A stretch of 7,324 nt of DNA from Burkholderiaceae bacterium (GCA_031276435.1 JAISNB010000112.1:1-7324); one strand, 5' to 3'; positions 1 to 6,374 are shown, counted from the stretch's first letter. The notes: generated by a model not told the origin, from the sequence alone. A program made the numbers and translations.

Positions 1-302
1 CACGCTGGCCTCAAGGGCGCGCGCGCGCGTATGGCGGCCAGCAGCCGGTCTATGGATTCAGGCGTGAACAGGCTCGGGGTGCCGCCGCCTATGAATACGC
101 TTTGCAGCGGACGGCCCCAGATCAGCGGCAGGCTGGCCTCCAGATCGGCAATCAGCGCGTCCACGTAGCCGCGCTCTTGCTGCTGGGTTGGCGCGCCGGT
201 TTGGGCGGGCAGCGCGTGCGAGTTGAAGTCGCAATACGGGCATTTCCTGAGGCACCACGGCACATGCACGTACAGCGCCAGCGGGGGCGGCGCGGCCAGC
301 AT
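1..302 (-). CDS. hemW: HemW, radical SAM heme chaperone (N-terminal part, runs off left edge)
   Basis: The first 100 residues of a HemW-type radical SAM protein are visible. HemW binds heme and a [4Fe-4S] cluster and is thought to deliver heme to membrane respiratory enzymes; it was long misannotated as coproporphyrinogen III oxidase HemN. The cluster motif is C17-LRK-C21-PY-C24, followed by DFNSH. Phe at position 26, where HemN has a fourth cysteine, favours HemW over HemN. The SAM-binding GGGTP motif is at residues 72-76 (FIGGGTPSL). The ATG at 302 lies 26 nt beyond the rdgB stop. A GTG at 344 in the same frame would overlap the rdgB end by 16 nt and add 14 residues; it remains possible because no good Shine-Dalgarno site precedes the ATG. 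It is the last visible gene of the minus-strand run. The C-terminal part is outside the window. Confidence 0.93.
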   Translation of the reverse strand, partial: MLAAPPPLALYVHVPWCLRKCPYCDFNSHALPAQTGAPTQQQERGYVDALIADLEASLPLIWGRPLQSVFIGGGTPSLFTPESIDRLLAAIRARAPLRPA

Positions 303-328
303 GAGCGCGCCCGGGCGGGCGCGGCGGG

Positions 329-940
329 TCAGATCGGCTGGCACAGCCAGTGCTCGCGCATCAGGGCGATCATGGCCCGCACGGATTGCCCGCGATGGCT
401 GTGGGCGTTTTTGATTTCGGGCGGCAGTTGGGCAAAGGTTTTGCCCAGTTGGGGGATGAACATGACCGGATCGAATCCAAAGCCGCCGCTGCCAAGTGGC
501 TGGCGCGTAATTTCGCCAGCCACTCGGCCTACGGCGATCAGCGGCTGGGGGTCGCCCGCGCTGCGCAGCGCGACCAGTGTGCTGACCATGACGGCGCGCC
601 GCCTGTCGATGTGGGCCATTTGTTCGAGCAGGGCGCGCACGTTGTTGGCGTCGCTTTTGGCGTAGCCAAAGCGCGTGGCGTAATAAGCGGTGTCCACGCC
701 GGGCTGGCCGCCAAAGGCGTCGACGCACAAGCCGGCGTCGTCGGCCAGCGCCGGCAAGCCGCTGGCCTGGGCCGCGTGTCTGGCTTTGGCCAGCGCGTTT
801 TCCACAAAGGTGTGAAACGGTTCTTCGGCTTCGCCGATGCCCAGGTCGGCCTGGCGCACCAGTTGCATGTTCAACGGCGCCAGCATGGCTTGCAGTTCGG
901 CCAGTTTGCCCGCGTTGTTGGATGCCAAGACGATTTTCAT
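329..940 (-). CDS. rdgB: RdgB/HAM1-family XTP/dITP pyrophosphatase
   Basis: This is a 203-residue non-canonical purine NTP pyrophosphatase, of usual family length. It hydrolyses dITP, ITP and XTP to the monophosphate plus pyrophosphate, keeping deaminated purines out of DNA and RNA in the cytoplasm. Visible motifs are SNNAGK (7-12) for nucleotide/phosphate binding, the FVENALAKARHA helix (45-56), LADDAGLCVDA (65-75) with the likely catalytic Asp68, GGQPGV (77-82), GFGFDP (153-158) and SHRG (181-184) for base recognition. All key positions are intact. The start is the only ATG placing SNNAGK at the usual distance from the N-terminus; the site upstream shows no strong Shine-Dalgarno sequence, which suggests translation depends on the upstream message. 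It lies 43 nt downstream of rph and 26 nt upstream of hemW on the same strand, consistent with one operon. Confidence 0.97.
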   Translation of the reverse strand: MKIVLASNNAGKLAELQAMLAPLNMQLVRQADLGIGEAEEPFHTFVENALAKARHAAQASGLPALADDAGLCVDAFGGQPGVDTAYYATRFGYAKSDANNVRALLEQMAHIDRRRAVMVSTLVALRSAGDPQPLIAVGRVAGEITRQPLGSGGFGFDPVMFIPQLGKTFAQLPPEIKNAHSHRGQSVRAMIALMREHWLCQPI

Positions 941-983
941 GAAAAGCAGTCCGTTGGTCTGTCGAAAAAAGCCGGTGCCGCGA

Positions 984-1769
984 TCAGGCGGCGGTTTGCG
1001 GCGGCTGCGCGAGCGCCTGTTGCTGCGCGCCGATCAGCGCACGGATGCCGCGCTCGGCCAGCGCCAGCAGCGCGTCCATTTCCTGGCGCGTGAAGGTAAG
1101 GCCCTCGGCGGTGCCCTGGATTTCCACAAAGCGCGCGTCGCTGGTCATGACCACGTTCATGTCGGTATCGCAAGCGGAGTCTTCGCTGTAGTCCAGGTCG
1201 AGCCGCGGCTGGCCCGCCACGATACCAACCGATACTGCGGCCACGGCGGCGCGCAGGGGCGCCTCGGCGATGCGGCGCTGCGCCAGCAACCATTGCACGG
1301 CGTCGGCCGCGGCCACATAGGCGCCGGGGATGCTGGCGCAGCGCGTTCCGCCGTCGGCCTGGAGCACATCGCAGTCCAGATGGATGGTGCGCTCGCCCAG
1401 TTTTTTCAGGTCGAACACGGCGCGCAGGCTGCGTCCGATGAGGCGCTGGATTTCTTGCGTGCGCCCGCTTTGCTTGCCGCGCGCGGCTTCGCGGTCGCCG
1501 CGCGTGTGCGTGGCACGCGGCAGCATGCCGTATTCAGCCGTGACCCAGCCTTCGCCCGAGCCGCGCTTGTGCGGCGGGGTTTTTTCTTCGACCGATGCGG
1601 TGCAAAGCACGCGCGTAGCGCCCATTTCGATCAGCACCGAGCCTTCGGCGTGCACCGTGTAGCCGCGCGTGATGCGCACGGCGCGCAAGGCGTTGTTGGC
1701 GCGGCCCTGCTGGCGGCAGGCAGCGGCGGCCTCGCTGTTTGCCGTTGCGTTTTTGTCGTCTTGTGTCAT
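984..1769 (-). CDS. rph: Ribonuclease PH
   Basis: This is RNase PH, a phosphorolytic 3'-to-5' exoribonuclease that trims tRNA precursors and takes part in structured RNA turnover as a ring-shaped hexamer. The 261-residue product matches the family from end to end: RITRGYT and HAEGSVLIE near the N-terminus, AEYGMLPRATHTR, the GKQSGRTQEIQRLIGR block, LDCDVLQADGGTRCASI, AAVSVGIVAG, DTDMNVVMT and QGTAEG. The ATG at 1769 is preferred. A TTG at 1829 in the same frame is possible but would add 20 unconserved residues. Even from 1769 there are about 17 residues before the point where E. coli Rph begins, and no strong Shine-Dalgarno site is seen. A 120-nt spacer separates it from the PP2C gene upstream, so an internal promoter is possible. 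rdgB follows after 43 nt, a common pairing of rph and rdgB. Confidence 0.97.
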   Translation of the reverse strand: MTQDDKNATANSEAAAACRQQGRANNALRAVRITRGYTVHAEGSVLIEMGATRVLCTASVEEKTPPHKRGSGEGWVTAEYGMLPRATHTRGDREAARGKQSGRTQEIQRLIGRSLRAVFDLKKLGERTIHLDCDVLQADGGTRCASIPGAYVAAADAVQWLLAQRRIAEAPLRAAVAAVSVGIVAGQPRLDLDYSEDSACDTDMNVVMTSDARFVEIQGTAEGLTFTRQEMDALLALAERGIRALIGAQQQALAQPPQTAA

Positions 1770-1889
1770 GGTCAGTGTGTGGTTGGTGATGGAACAAAGA
1801 GGCAGCAGCGCCGCCCGGGGTGGCGACAACCGGCAACCGCTTGTCAGGCGGCCGCCGCGCTTGCGGGCAGGGCGTGCCCCAATTGCTGG
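1770..1889. other. 120-nt spacer between the PP2C gene and rph
   Basis: This is the largest gap inside the minus-strand gene run. It contains a small inverted repeat just after the PP2C stop (GGGCA at 1865-1869 and TGCCC at 1875-1879, 5-nt loop) but no run of T after it on the minus strand, so it is not a convincing intrinsic terminator. No clear -35/-10 pair for rph was found by eye. The spacer is long enough to hold an internal promoter, leaving it open whether rph, rdgB and hemW are co-transcribed with the kinase and phosphatase. Confidence 0.4.
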
Positions 1890-2807
1890 TCAGCGTTTTT
1901 TGACGGCTGTGGCCGTGCGCTGGATGGCCGCGTTGATTTCGGCGATGGAGCGTTCGATGGCATCCTCGTCCAGATCGTCGATCAGCGCCTCAGGGCCACC
2001 CGCCTGGATGGTGGATGCAAACTCGTCCTCGTTCATGGAGTCTGTTTCGGTAAAGCCGCTGCCGGAATCGAAGTCTTGCGATACCGAGGATTCCCATTCC
2101 ATTGCCAGCGCGGTGACGTTGTCCGAGGCGTCGCCCGCGTTCATGAGCGCCTGCTGCACCAGCGTGGGGATGGCCTCGGTGACGGACAAGGCCGACAGCG
2201 CCGAGACGATGGCGTCATCGTTGACACTGCTCCACAGGCCGTCCGAGCAAAGCATGATCTTGTCGCCCCGCAGCAGCTTGATGGGGCCGGTAACGTCGTA
2301 CATGGGCCGCACCGTGGAACCCAGGCAGGTAAACAGGACGTTGCGGTTGACGCCTTCGATGGATTTGCCCGTTTTGACCTGCGCTTCCAGATAGGAGTGA
2401 TCGCGGGTGCGGTCAAGCAGCCTGCCGCCACGCACAACGTACAGGCGCGAGTCGCCGCAGTGCACCCAACTGGCCTGGCCCTCTTGCACCACAGCGGCCA
2501 CCATGGTGGTGCGCGGTGTGTCCAGCATGGCCCGCCCGCTGGCGTAGCGAACGATCTGGTGGTGCGCGGCCATCAGGCTGCCACCCAGAAAGGCGGCCAC
2601 ATTGCCGATGGTGGGCCTGGCCTCGCGCTGGAACATGGCCGAGACCGTTTGCAGCGCAATCTGGGCCGCCACCTCGCCCTGCGGATGTCCGCCCATGCCA
2701 TCGGCCAGCAAGAACACGCCGGATTCGCGGGTGTAGCTGTAGCCCATGCGGTCTTCGTTCTTCTCGCGCCCGCCACGGCGGCTGAGCTGGAACACGGAAA
2801 ATTTCAT
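1890..2807 (-). CDS. PP2C-family (PPM) serine/threonine protein phosphatase
   Basis: This is a 305-residue metal-dependent Ser/Thr phosphatase with all PP2C signature elements: the NED metal site (17-19), LLADGMGGH (33-41), TTMVAAV (100-106), WVHCGDSRLYV (114-124), RDHS (135-138), TCLG (160-163), LCSDGLW (186-192) and SDNVTAL (228-234). The metal ligands Asp19, Asp36, Asp189 and Asp229 are all present, so it should be active. No signal peptide or membrane segment is seen, so it is probably cytoplasmic. The catalytic domain ends near residue 238. A tail of about 65 residues follows, rich in Asp, Glu and Ser (for example DDLDEDAIE) and ending basic (TAVKKR); this is beyond a minimal PP2C. The gene starts 14 nt after the kinase stop, so the two are almost certainly co-transcribed and the kinase is the obvious partner or shared-substrate antagonist. 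Physiological targets cannot be read from the sequence. Confidence 0.94.
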   Translation of the reverse strand: MKFSVFQLSRRGGREKNEDRMGYSYTRESGVFLLADGMGGHPQGEVAAQIALQTVSAMFQREARPTIGNVAAFLGGSLMAAHHQIVRYASGRAMLDTPRTTMVAAVVQEGQASWVHCGDSRLYVVRGGRLLDRTRDHSYLEAQVKTGKSIEGVNRNVLFTCLGSTVRPMYDVTGPIKLLRGDKIMLCSDGLWSSVNDDAIVSALSALSVTEAIPTLVQQALMNAGDASDNVTALAMEWESSVSQDFDSGSGFTETDSMNEDEFASTIQAGGPEALIDDLDEDAIERSIAEINAAIQRTATAVKKR

Positions 2808-2821
2808 GACTTCAGAACGCC

Positions 2822-3829
2822 TTATTTATGCCGGGTGGCCAACTGCGTTGCGCGCTTGAGGCCATTTTTGGTATCGGTGAGCATGTCGTCAAACTGAAGC
2901 CGCATCTTCTCGGTCATCGTCAGCTTGGTGTACTGGCGCTCGCCCTCGCGGCTCAACTCTTTTTGCAGCGCGAAGACCGACTGCGGACGCGACAGCGGAT
3001 CGAGCGCCATGCACCACTCCACCACTTCGATCAGGTTGTCAGAGTACACGCCGCGCATGCGCGTGAGGGCCAGCTCCAGCCGGTCTTTCTCAAGCCGCTG
3101 CGGCGCGTCGTTGGGCGGGTAGCCCTGCATGCACGAATAGATGCAGGCGCCGATGGCGTAGATGTCGGTCCACGGCCCCATGGTGGCGTCGCGCCGGTAC
3201 ATCTCTGGCGCCGCAAAGCCCGGCGTGTACATGGGGCGCGTGAAATCGCCCTTCTTGTTGATGACCTCGCGCGCCGCGCCAAAGTCGATCATGACGGCGC
3301 GGTTGTCGTCCGTGATGAAGATGTTGGCCGGCTTCAGGTCCAAGTGCAGCATCTTGTGCTGGTGCACGATGCGCAGACCGCGCAAAATCTCGTCAAACAG
3401 CGAGCGGATGGTGGACTCGCGGAAGACCTTGCTCTTTTTCAGCTCGCGCGCGGTCACGATGAACTCTTGCAGGCTGTAGCCTTCCAGATAGTTCATCACC
3501 ATGTACACCGTCTCGTTCTGACGGAAAAAATTGAGCACGCTCACCACGGCCGAGTTGGAAATCTGCGCCAGCGAACGGCCCTCTTCAAAAAAGCTCTTGA
3601 GGCCCAGCCGGTACAGCGAGAGCTTTTCAGGCGCCACCTGCGGCACCAGTTGCCCCGCCTCGCGCGTGGCCAGCGTGGAAGGCAAATACTCCTTGATGGC
3701 CACTTGCTGGCCGTTGGCGTCCACGGCCAGATACACCACCCCGAACCCGCCCGCGGCCAGCTTGCGAATCACCCGGTAGCCGCCGATGATGCTATCTGGC
3801 GGAAGTGGTGCAGGTTTGCGCTTTGACAT
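2822..3829 (-). CDS. Soluble Hanks-type serine/threonine protein kinase
   Basis: This is a 335-residue eukaryotic-like Ser/Thr kinase. The glycine loop is LAAGGFGVVYLA (24-35). The ATP-anchoring lysine is Lys46 in VAIKEYLP, a motif typical of one proteobacterial kinase group. Other elements are the probable helix-C glutamate in FFEEGRSL (80-87), the catalytic loop HLDLKPAN (162-169) with Asp164, Lys166 and Asn169, the DFG motif (182-184), an activation segment containing several Thr/Tyr, and AAPEMY (206-211). The arginine of the usual HRD is Leu163, making this a non-RD kinase. No transmembrane segment or sensor domain follows; the last 45 residues look charged and helical. A GGAG sequence (complement of 3833-3836) precedes the ATG at suitable spacing and supports this start. 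It heads the minus-strand run, is followed 14 nt later by its probable phosphatase partner, and diverges from yicC. Confidence 0.94.
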   Translation of the reverse strand: MSKRKPAPLPPDSIIGGYRVIRKLAAGGFGVVYLAVDANGQQVAIKEYLPSTLATREAGQLVPQVAPEKLSLYRLGLKSFFEEGRSLAQISNSAVVSVLNFFRQNETVYMVMNYLEGYSLQEFIVTARELKKSKVFRESTIRSLFDEILRGLRIVHQHKMLHLDLKPANIFITDDNRAVMIDFGAAREVINKKGDFTRPMYTPGFAAPEMYRRDATMGPWTDIYAIGACIYSCMQGYPPNDAPQRLEKDRLELALTRMRGVYSDNLIEVVEWCMALDPLSRPQSVFALQKELSREGERQYTKLTMTEKMRLQFDDMLTDTKNGLKRATQLATRHK

Positions 3830-3910
3830 AATCTCCGTGAATCACAGGCTGGCCCCTGGCAACCGGGGCGAGCATCTTCGCACTCAGGCCCATTTGCGCC
3901 GGGAAACGAC
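3830..3910. promoter_or_regulatory. Divergent kinase/yicC intergenic region, presumed promoters
   Basis: This 81-nt spacer separates two divergently transcribed genes, so promoters for both should lie in or next to it. A perfect TTGACA (3823-3828) overlaps the first codons of the kinase gene and points toward yicC, but no good -10 box sits at the expected distance, so I do not call a specific promoter. Ribosome binding sites are recognisable at both ends: GGAG for the kinase (complement of 3833-3836) and GGGA ahead of the yicC ATG. Confidence 0.5.
3852..3869. promoter_or_regulatory. G+C-rich hairpin in the divergent spacer
   Basis: GCCCC (3852-3856) pairs with GGGGC (3865-3869) and GG (3858-3859) with CC (3863-3864), leaving a bulged T and a CAA loop. 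It lies centrally between the kinase and yicC starts. It could be an operator-like site or a structure in the 5' leader of either message. There is no T-run, so it is not a standard terminator. Confidence 0.35.
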
Positions 3911-4864
3911 ATGACAGTTTACAGTATGACCGGCTACGCAAGCGGCCAGCAAGTGGTCGCTTGCGCCCCTGAAAACAGCGCCGCGCCAGCCGCGGCCCAC
4001 GCGCAAGCAACACTCGCGCTGGAGTTGCGCAGCGTCAACGGACGCTTTCTGGACATCAGTTTTCGGCTGCCCGACGAATTGCGCGGCCAGGAAGCAGCCC
4101 TGCGCGCGCTGCTGACCCGGCGCGTGGCGCGCGGCAAACTGGAACTGCGCGCCGCCATCCAGATCCGGCAAACCAGCGCCATGCCCGATGTGCCCGTCGC
4201 TGCCCTGCAACAGCTCAGTCTGCTGCAAAGCCAGATCCTCGCCTGGCTGCCGCAGGCGCAACCTCTGAGTGTGGCCGACATCCTGCGCCTGGTCAGCACG
4301 CAAGAGGTGCCGCAGCAGCCGCGCACCGACATCGCCGAAGCCATCCTGCCGCTGGCCGAAAACGTCCTCGGCCAATTTCTGGCCGCGCGCGAACGCGAAG
4401 GCCAGCGCCTGGCCCAACTGCTCATGGAGCGCGTGCGCGCCCTGCGCGCGCTGCTCAAACAAGCCGCGCCCCTGGCACCCCAGCTTGTGCAAGCCCAGAA
4501 AGAACGGTTTCTGGAACGCTGGAACGAAGCCCTGGGCGCAGCCGCCGCTGACGCCACAACCATGACCGCCGCCACCGCGCCGCAAGCTGCGCAAGAGAAG
4601 GCGCTGGCCGAAGCCACCGCCTTTGCCATCCGCATCGACGTTGCCGAAGAACTGGAGCGCCTTGCCGCGCACCTGGACGAAATCGAAGCCGTACTGGAAA
4701 AAGGCGCTGAAGTTGGCAAGCGCCTTGAATTCCTGATCCAGGAACTGCACCGCGAAGCCAACACCCTGGGATCCAAATCCGCCCTGCTGGAAATGAGCCG
4801 CATCTCTGTGGACATGAAAGTGCTTATCGAGCAAATGCGCGAGCAGGTGCAGAACATTGAGTAG
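3911..4864 (+). CDS. yicC: YicC/YloC-family endoribonuclease
   Basis: This is a 317-residue YicC-family protein. Members are reported as endoribonucleases, and E. coli YicC influences decay of the small RNA RyhB. The family signature is clear at both ends: YSMTGYA (4-10), LELRSVNGRFLD (37-48) and FRLPDELR near the N-terminus; RIDVAEELERL (241-251), GKRLEFLIQELHREANTLGSKS and the terminal VLIEQMREQVQNIE at the C-terminus. It is longer than the 287-residue E. coli protein because of an Ala-rich insertion at about 15-33 and an Ala/Thr-rich linker at about 206-236. GGGA ahead of the ATG supports the start. It is the only plus-strand gene here. In many proteobacteria gmk follows directly, but here it is followed by non-coding sequence and an RHS remnant. 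Confidence 0.96.
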   Translation: MTVYSMTGYASGQQVVACAPENSAAPAAAHAQATLALELRSVNGRFLDISFRLPDELRGQEAALRALLTRRVARGKLELRAAIQIRQTSAMPDVPVAALQQLSLLQSQILAWLPQAQPLSVADILRLVSTQEVPQQPRTDIAEAILPLAENVLGQFLAAREREGQRLAQLLMERVRALRALLKQAAPLAPQLVQAQKERFLERWNEALGAAAADATTMTAATAPQAAQEKALAEATAFAIRIDVAEELERLAAHLDEIEAVLEKGAEVGKRLEFLIQELHREANTLGSKSALLEMSRISVDMKVLIEQMREQVQNIE

Positions 4865-5259
4865 GCTTGCATGGCGGGCTGCCCCTCTGCCCATGCCATC
4901 GGCAAACCCGCTGGAAGCCAGCGCCCATCGGCGCGGCTTCTGATGCGATAGCAGGCACACTGAATGCTCCGTCACTGCGCTCCGGCGGCGTTGCCCGAAA
5001 AAAGCGCTCTGCCCTCATCACGCCCGACCTGTTCTGGCCTGTTCCCAAAGGACGCGCACGCGAAGCGACACGACAAAGAAGCAACAAGCGTTGCCGCCGC
5101 ATCGGGTGCAGGCCGGACGCGCCACATCGTCAGAACCTGCAAGCACCCCCGGTGTTGCGTCATCCGCCCGCCACCACGCAATCGCAGTCGGTGCAGAACT
5201 TCGTTGTTTTACAAGGGGACGCGCCCCCGGCCAAGCCATCAGTGCTTCTGCCTTGCGCG
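4865..5259. other. 395-nt non-coding convergent region after yicC
   Basis: No convincing gene is present. Open frames on both strands here are low-complexity, Arg/Pro/Ala-rich and lack ribosome binding sites. The stretch holds a weak inverted repeat (GCATGG 4869-4874, CCATGC 4891-4896), a strong hairpin (4914-4940) and a minor one (GCAAC 5081-5085, GTTGC 5090-5094). Its composition and hairpins resemble a dispersed intergenic element or decayed mobile DNA, but I cannot test copy number from this window. gmk, often the next gene after yicC, is absent. Confidence 0.5.
4914..4940 (+). terminator. Strong hairpin downstream of yicC (possible terminator or palindromic repeat)
   Basis: GAAGCC (4914-4919) pairs with GGCTTC (4935-4940) and GCGCC (4921-4925) with GGCGC (4930-4934), giving 11 base pairs with one bulged A (4920) and a CATC loop. 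It begins 50 nt after the yicC stop. No U-run follows, so it may be a Rho-associated 3' stem, or part of a palindromic repeat element, rather than a textbook intrinsic terminator. Confidence 0.4.
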
Positions 5260-5808
5260 TCAAAGGTGTTGGCGCGGATGTCCACGGCTTTGAAGCGCAC
5301 GCACGCTTGCTTCTCCTGCTTTGCCGTAGGTGAGTTGGGCTGCGGCCCAAGGCGTCGAGTTGATAGCTAATGCGTTGATCGAGTGCACCGCTCGCGCGTT
5401 GCTGTATTGTTCCCAAGGCAGGCCTTGGGCTTTGAGGTTGTCGTCGGGTTTGGCCTGGGTGAGGCGGTTCAGCCGGTCGTAACTGTAGCGGGTGGTTCCC
5501 GCTTCGCTGTCGATCTGGCTGATGTTGCCCGCTTTGTCGTATTGGTAGCTTCGGCTTGCCAACAGTTGTGTGGCCTGATTCCTGATTTCGATTTGGGCCG
5601 GTCTTAGCAGTGCATCATAGGTCAGGGTTTTGCTGGCGCCAGGACTCTGGATTTGCCCCGCAGCCAGCCAGTTGTAGTTGCTGCAGGTGATTTCACTTCC
5701 ATCGGGCAGGGTGGTTCTTGTGAGGCGGCCGCGCGAACAGAAAGGCTTGACGCTCCTTGGGCCGCCGATAACCAAGGGCCGGGGTTGGTTGGGCAGGCGA
5801 CTGTTCAC
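5260..5808 (-). pseudogene. RHS/YD-repeat protein fragment (decayed)
   Basis: This minus-strand frame encodes an internal piece of an RHS protein. RHS proteins are very large polymorphic toxins whose YD repeats form a shell around a C-terminal toxin. From about 5736 down, the peptide shows GRLTRTTLPDGSEI, LTYDALLRPAQIEIR, YQYDKAGNISQID and YSYDRLNRLTQA, then LPWEQYS near 5405. After that the YD character moves to another minus-strand frame (ISYQLDALGRS, 5371-5339), indicating a frameshift or deletion between about 5371 and 5416. The first 24 residues (from a GTG at 5808) do not look RHS-like, and the final residues to 5260 are also unlike RHS. N-terminal PAAR or secretion domains, the conserved core end and a toxin domain are all missing. 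It is probably a non-functional remnant of an RHS gene or of an orphan RHS cassette. The frame upstream is closed by the stop of the 5836-6363 gene. Confidence 0.7.
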
Positions 5809-5835
5809 GGCATCATTTGAATTGCGGTTGCAAGC

Positions 5836-6363
5836 TCATTGATCGCCATCTGATGCTGATTTGGGTGCCGATGAACGCGCTTGCTTTTTTGGAGGGGCTT
5901 GTTCTGGGACATTGGGTGAGTTGCTTTTCGCTTTTGCCGGGCTGGCCAGATGGATAACACCAGAAAAAACATCACAGTCTCTAAATGAATAACGCCATTC
6001 TACGGAAACTGAGTCATTTTCAGAAAACCTTTCACGATATACTCCGAAATCCTTGATAGAAGCGATGCGAGCACCCGCCGAAATCGCAACCAATTCCAGA
6101 GTCGGATGCCCTATACCGACCATCATGGGACCTTTTACACCATTCTTGATTACTGAAATTTTCATTCCACGTCTCGCACCAAGATGCCAGGGAATGGTGT
6201 CCACGGGTATATACAATTTCTCATTGGACTTGTTGTGCAAGGATACCATGTATCTATTCTCATTGATGTGCTCAACCTTGACATCCACCTTACACTCCGC
6301 CTCTGCATGAGAAGCCATACAGAAACCCATGCCAATCGTTAAAATAAAATTGACTATTTTCAT
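5836..6363 (-). CDS. Secreted/periplasmic protein of unknown function
   Basis: The 175-residue product is not a family I can name. Residues 1-22 form a Sec signal peptide: basic Lys2, a hydrophobic stretch NFILTIGMGFCM, then probable AEA cleavage after Ala22. The mature part (23-140) is beta-rich, with segments such as RYMVSLHNKSNEKLYIPVD and SVSVEWRYSF, suggesting an Ig-like beta-sandwich. Cys24 and Cys130 bracket this domain and could form a disulfide in the periplasm. Residues 141-175 are a low-complexity Ser/Pro/Lys/Ala tail. AAGGG (complement of 6370-6374), 6 nt before the ATG, supports the start. It lies 41 nt downstream of the lipoprotein gene, across a hairpin, and upstream of the RHS remnant on the same strand. 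Composition is more A+T-rich than the housekeeping genes, indicating acquisition. A periplasmic immunity or accessory role is possible but only inferred from the RHS neighbour. Confidence 0.75.
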   Translation of the reverse strand: MKIVNFILTIGMGFCMASHAEAECKVDVKVEHINENRYMVSLHNKSNEKLYIPVDTIPWHLGARRGMKISVIKNGVKGPMMVGIGHPTLELVAISAGARIASIKDFGVYRERFSENDSVSVEWRYSFRDCDVFSGVIHLASPAKAKSNSPNVPEQAPPKKQARSSAPKSASDGDQ

Positions 6364-6369
6364 TGCATG

Positions 6370-6374
6370 CCCTT
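6370..6374 (-). promoter_or_regulatory. Shine-Dalgarno site of the 5836-6363 gene
   Basis: AAGGG on the minus strand sits 6 nt before the ATG at 6363. It fixes the start that yields an intact signal peptide. Confidence 0.6.

Noticed and set aside
1770..1829. Extended rph start at TTG 1829
   Set aside because: It adds 20 residues unlike RNase PH and the codon lacks a ribosome binding site; the ATG at 1769 is closer to family length.
837..2897. A 686-residue plus-strand open frame opposite rph and the PP2C gene
   Set aside because: It is a shadow frame caused by high G+C content. It has His/Arg/Ala-rich low-complexity sequence and no recognisable domain, and the minus-strand genes have full family motifs.
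3884..4975. Long minus-strand open frames opposite yicC
   Set aside because: They are antisense shadows of an unambiguous YicC coding sequence, with Gln/Gly/Phe- or Ser/Arg-rich composition and no motifs.
4988..5010. Possible minus-strand terminator built on the A-run near 4998
   Set aside because: The T-run on the minus strand is not preceded by a stable hairpin of its own.
5160..5330. Third minus-strand frame with a coding-looking peptide (RFKAVDIRANTFDAQG)
   Set aside because: It has no start codon context, no family match I can name and ends at a stop at 5160-5162. It was not supportable as a gene but could be included when searching the block for repeats.
4867..5370. Plus-strand 167-residue frame after yicC
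   Set aside because: No ribosome binding site and no domain; composition is like translated non-coding DNA, and its end runs antisense into the RHS remnant.
5018..5416. Minus-strand 132-residue frame considered as a separate gene
   Set aside because: Only its first 30 residues carry a YD-type motif (ISYQLDALGRS). It is better explained as the frameshifted continuation of the RHS fragment running into non-coding sequence.
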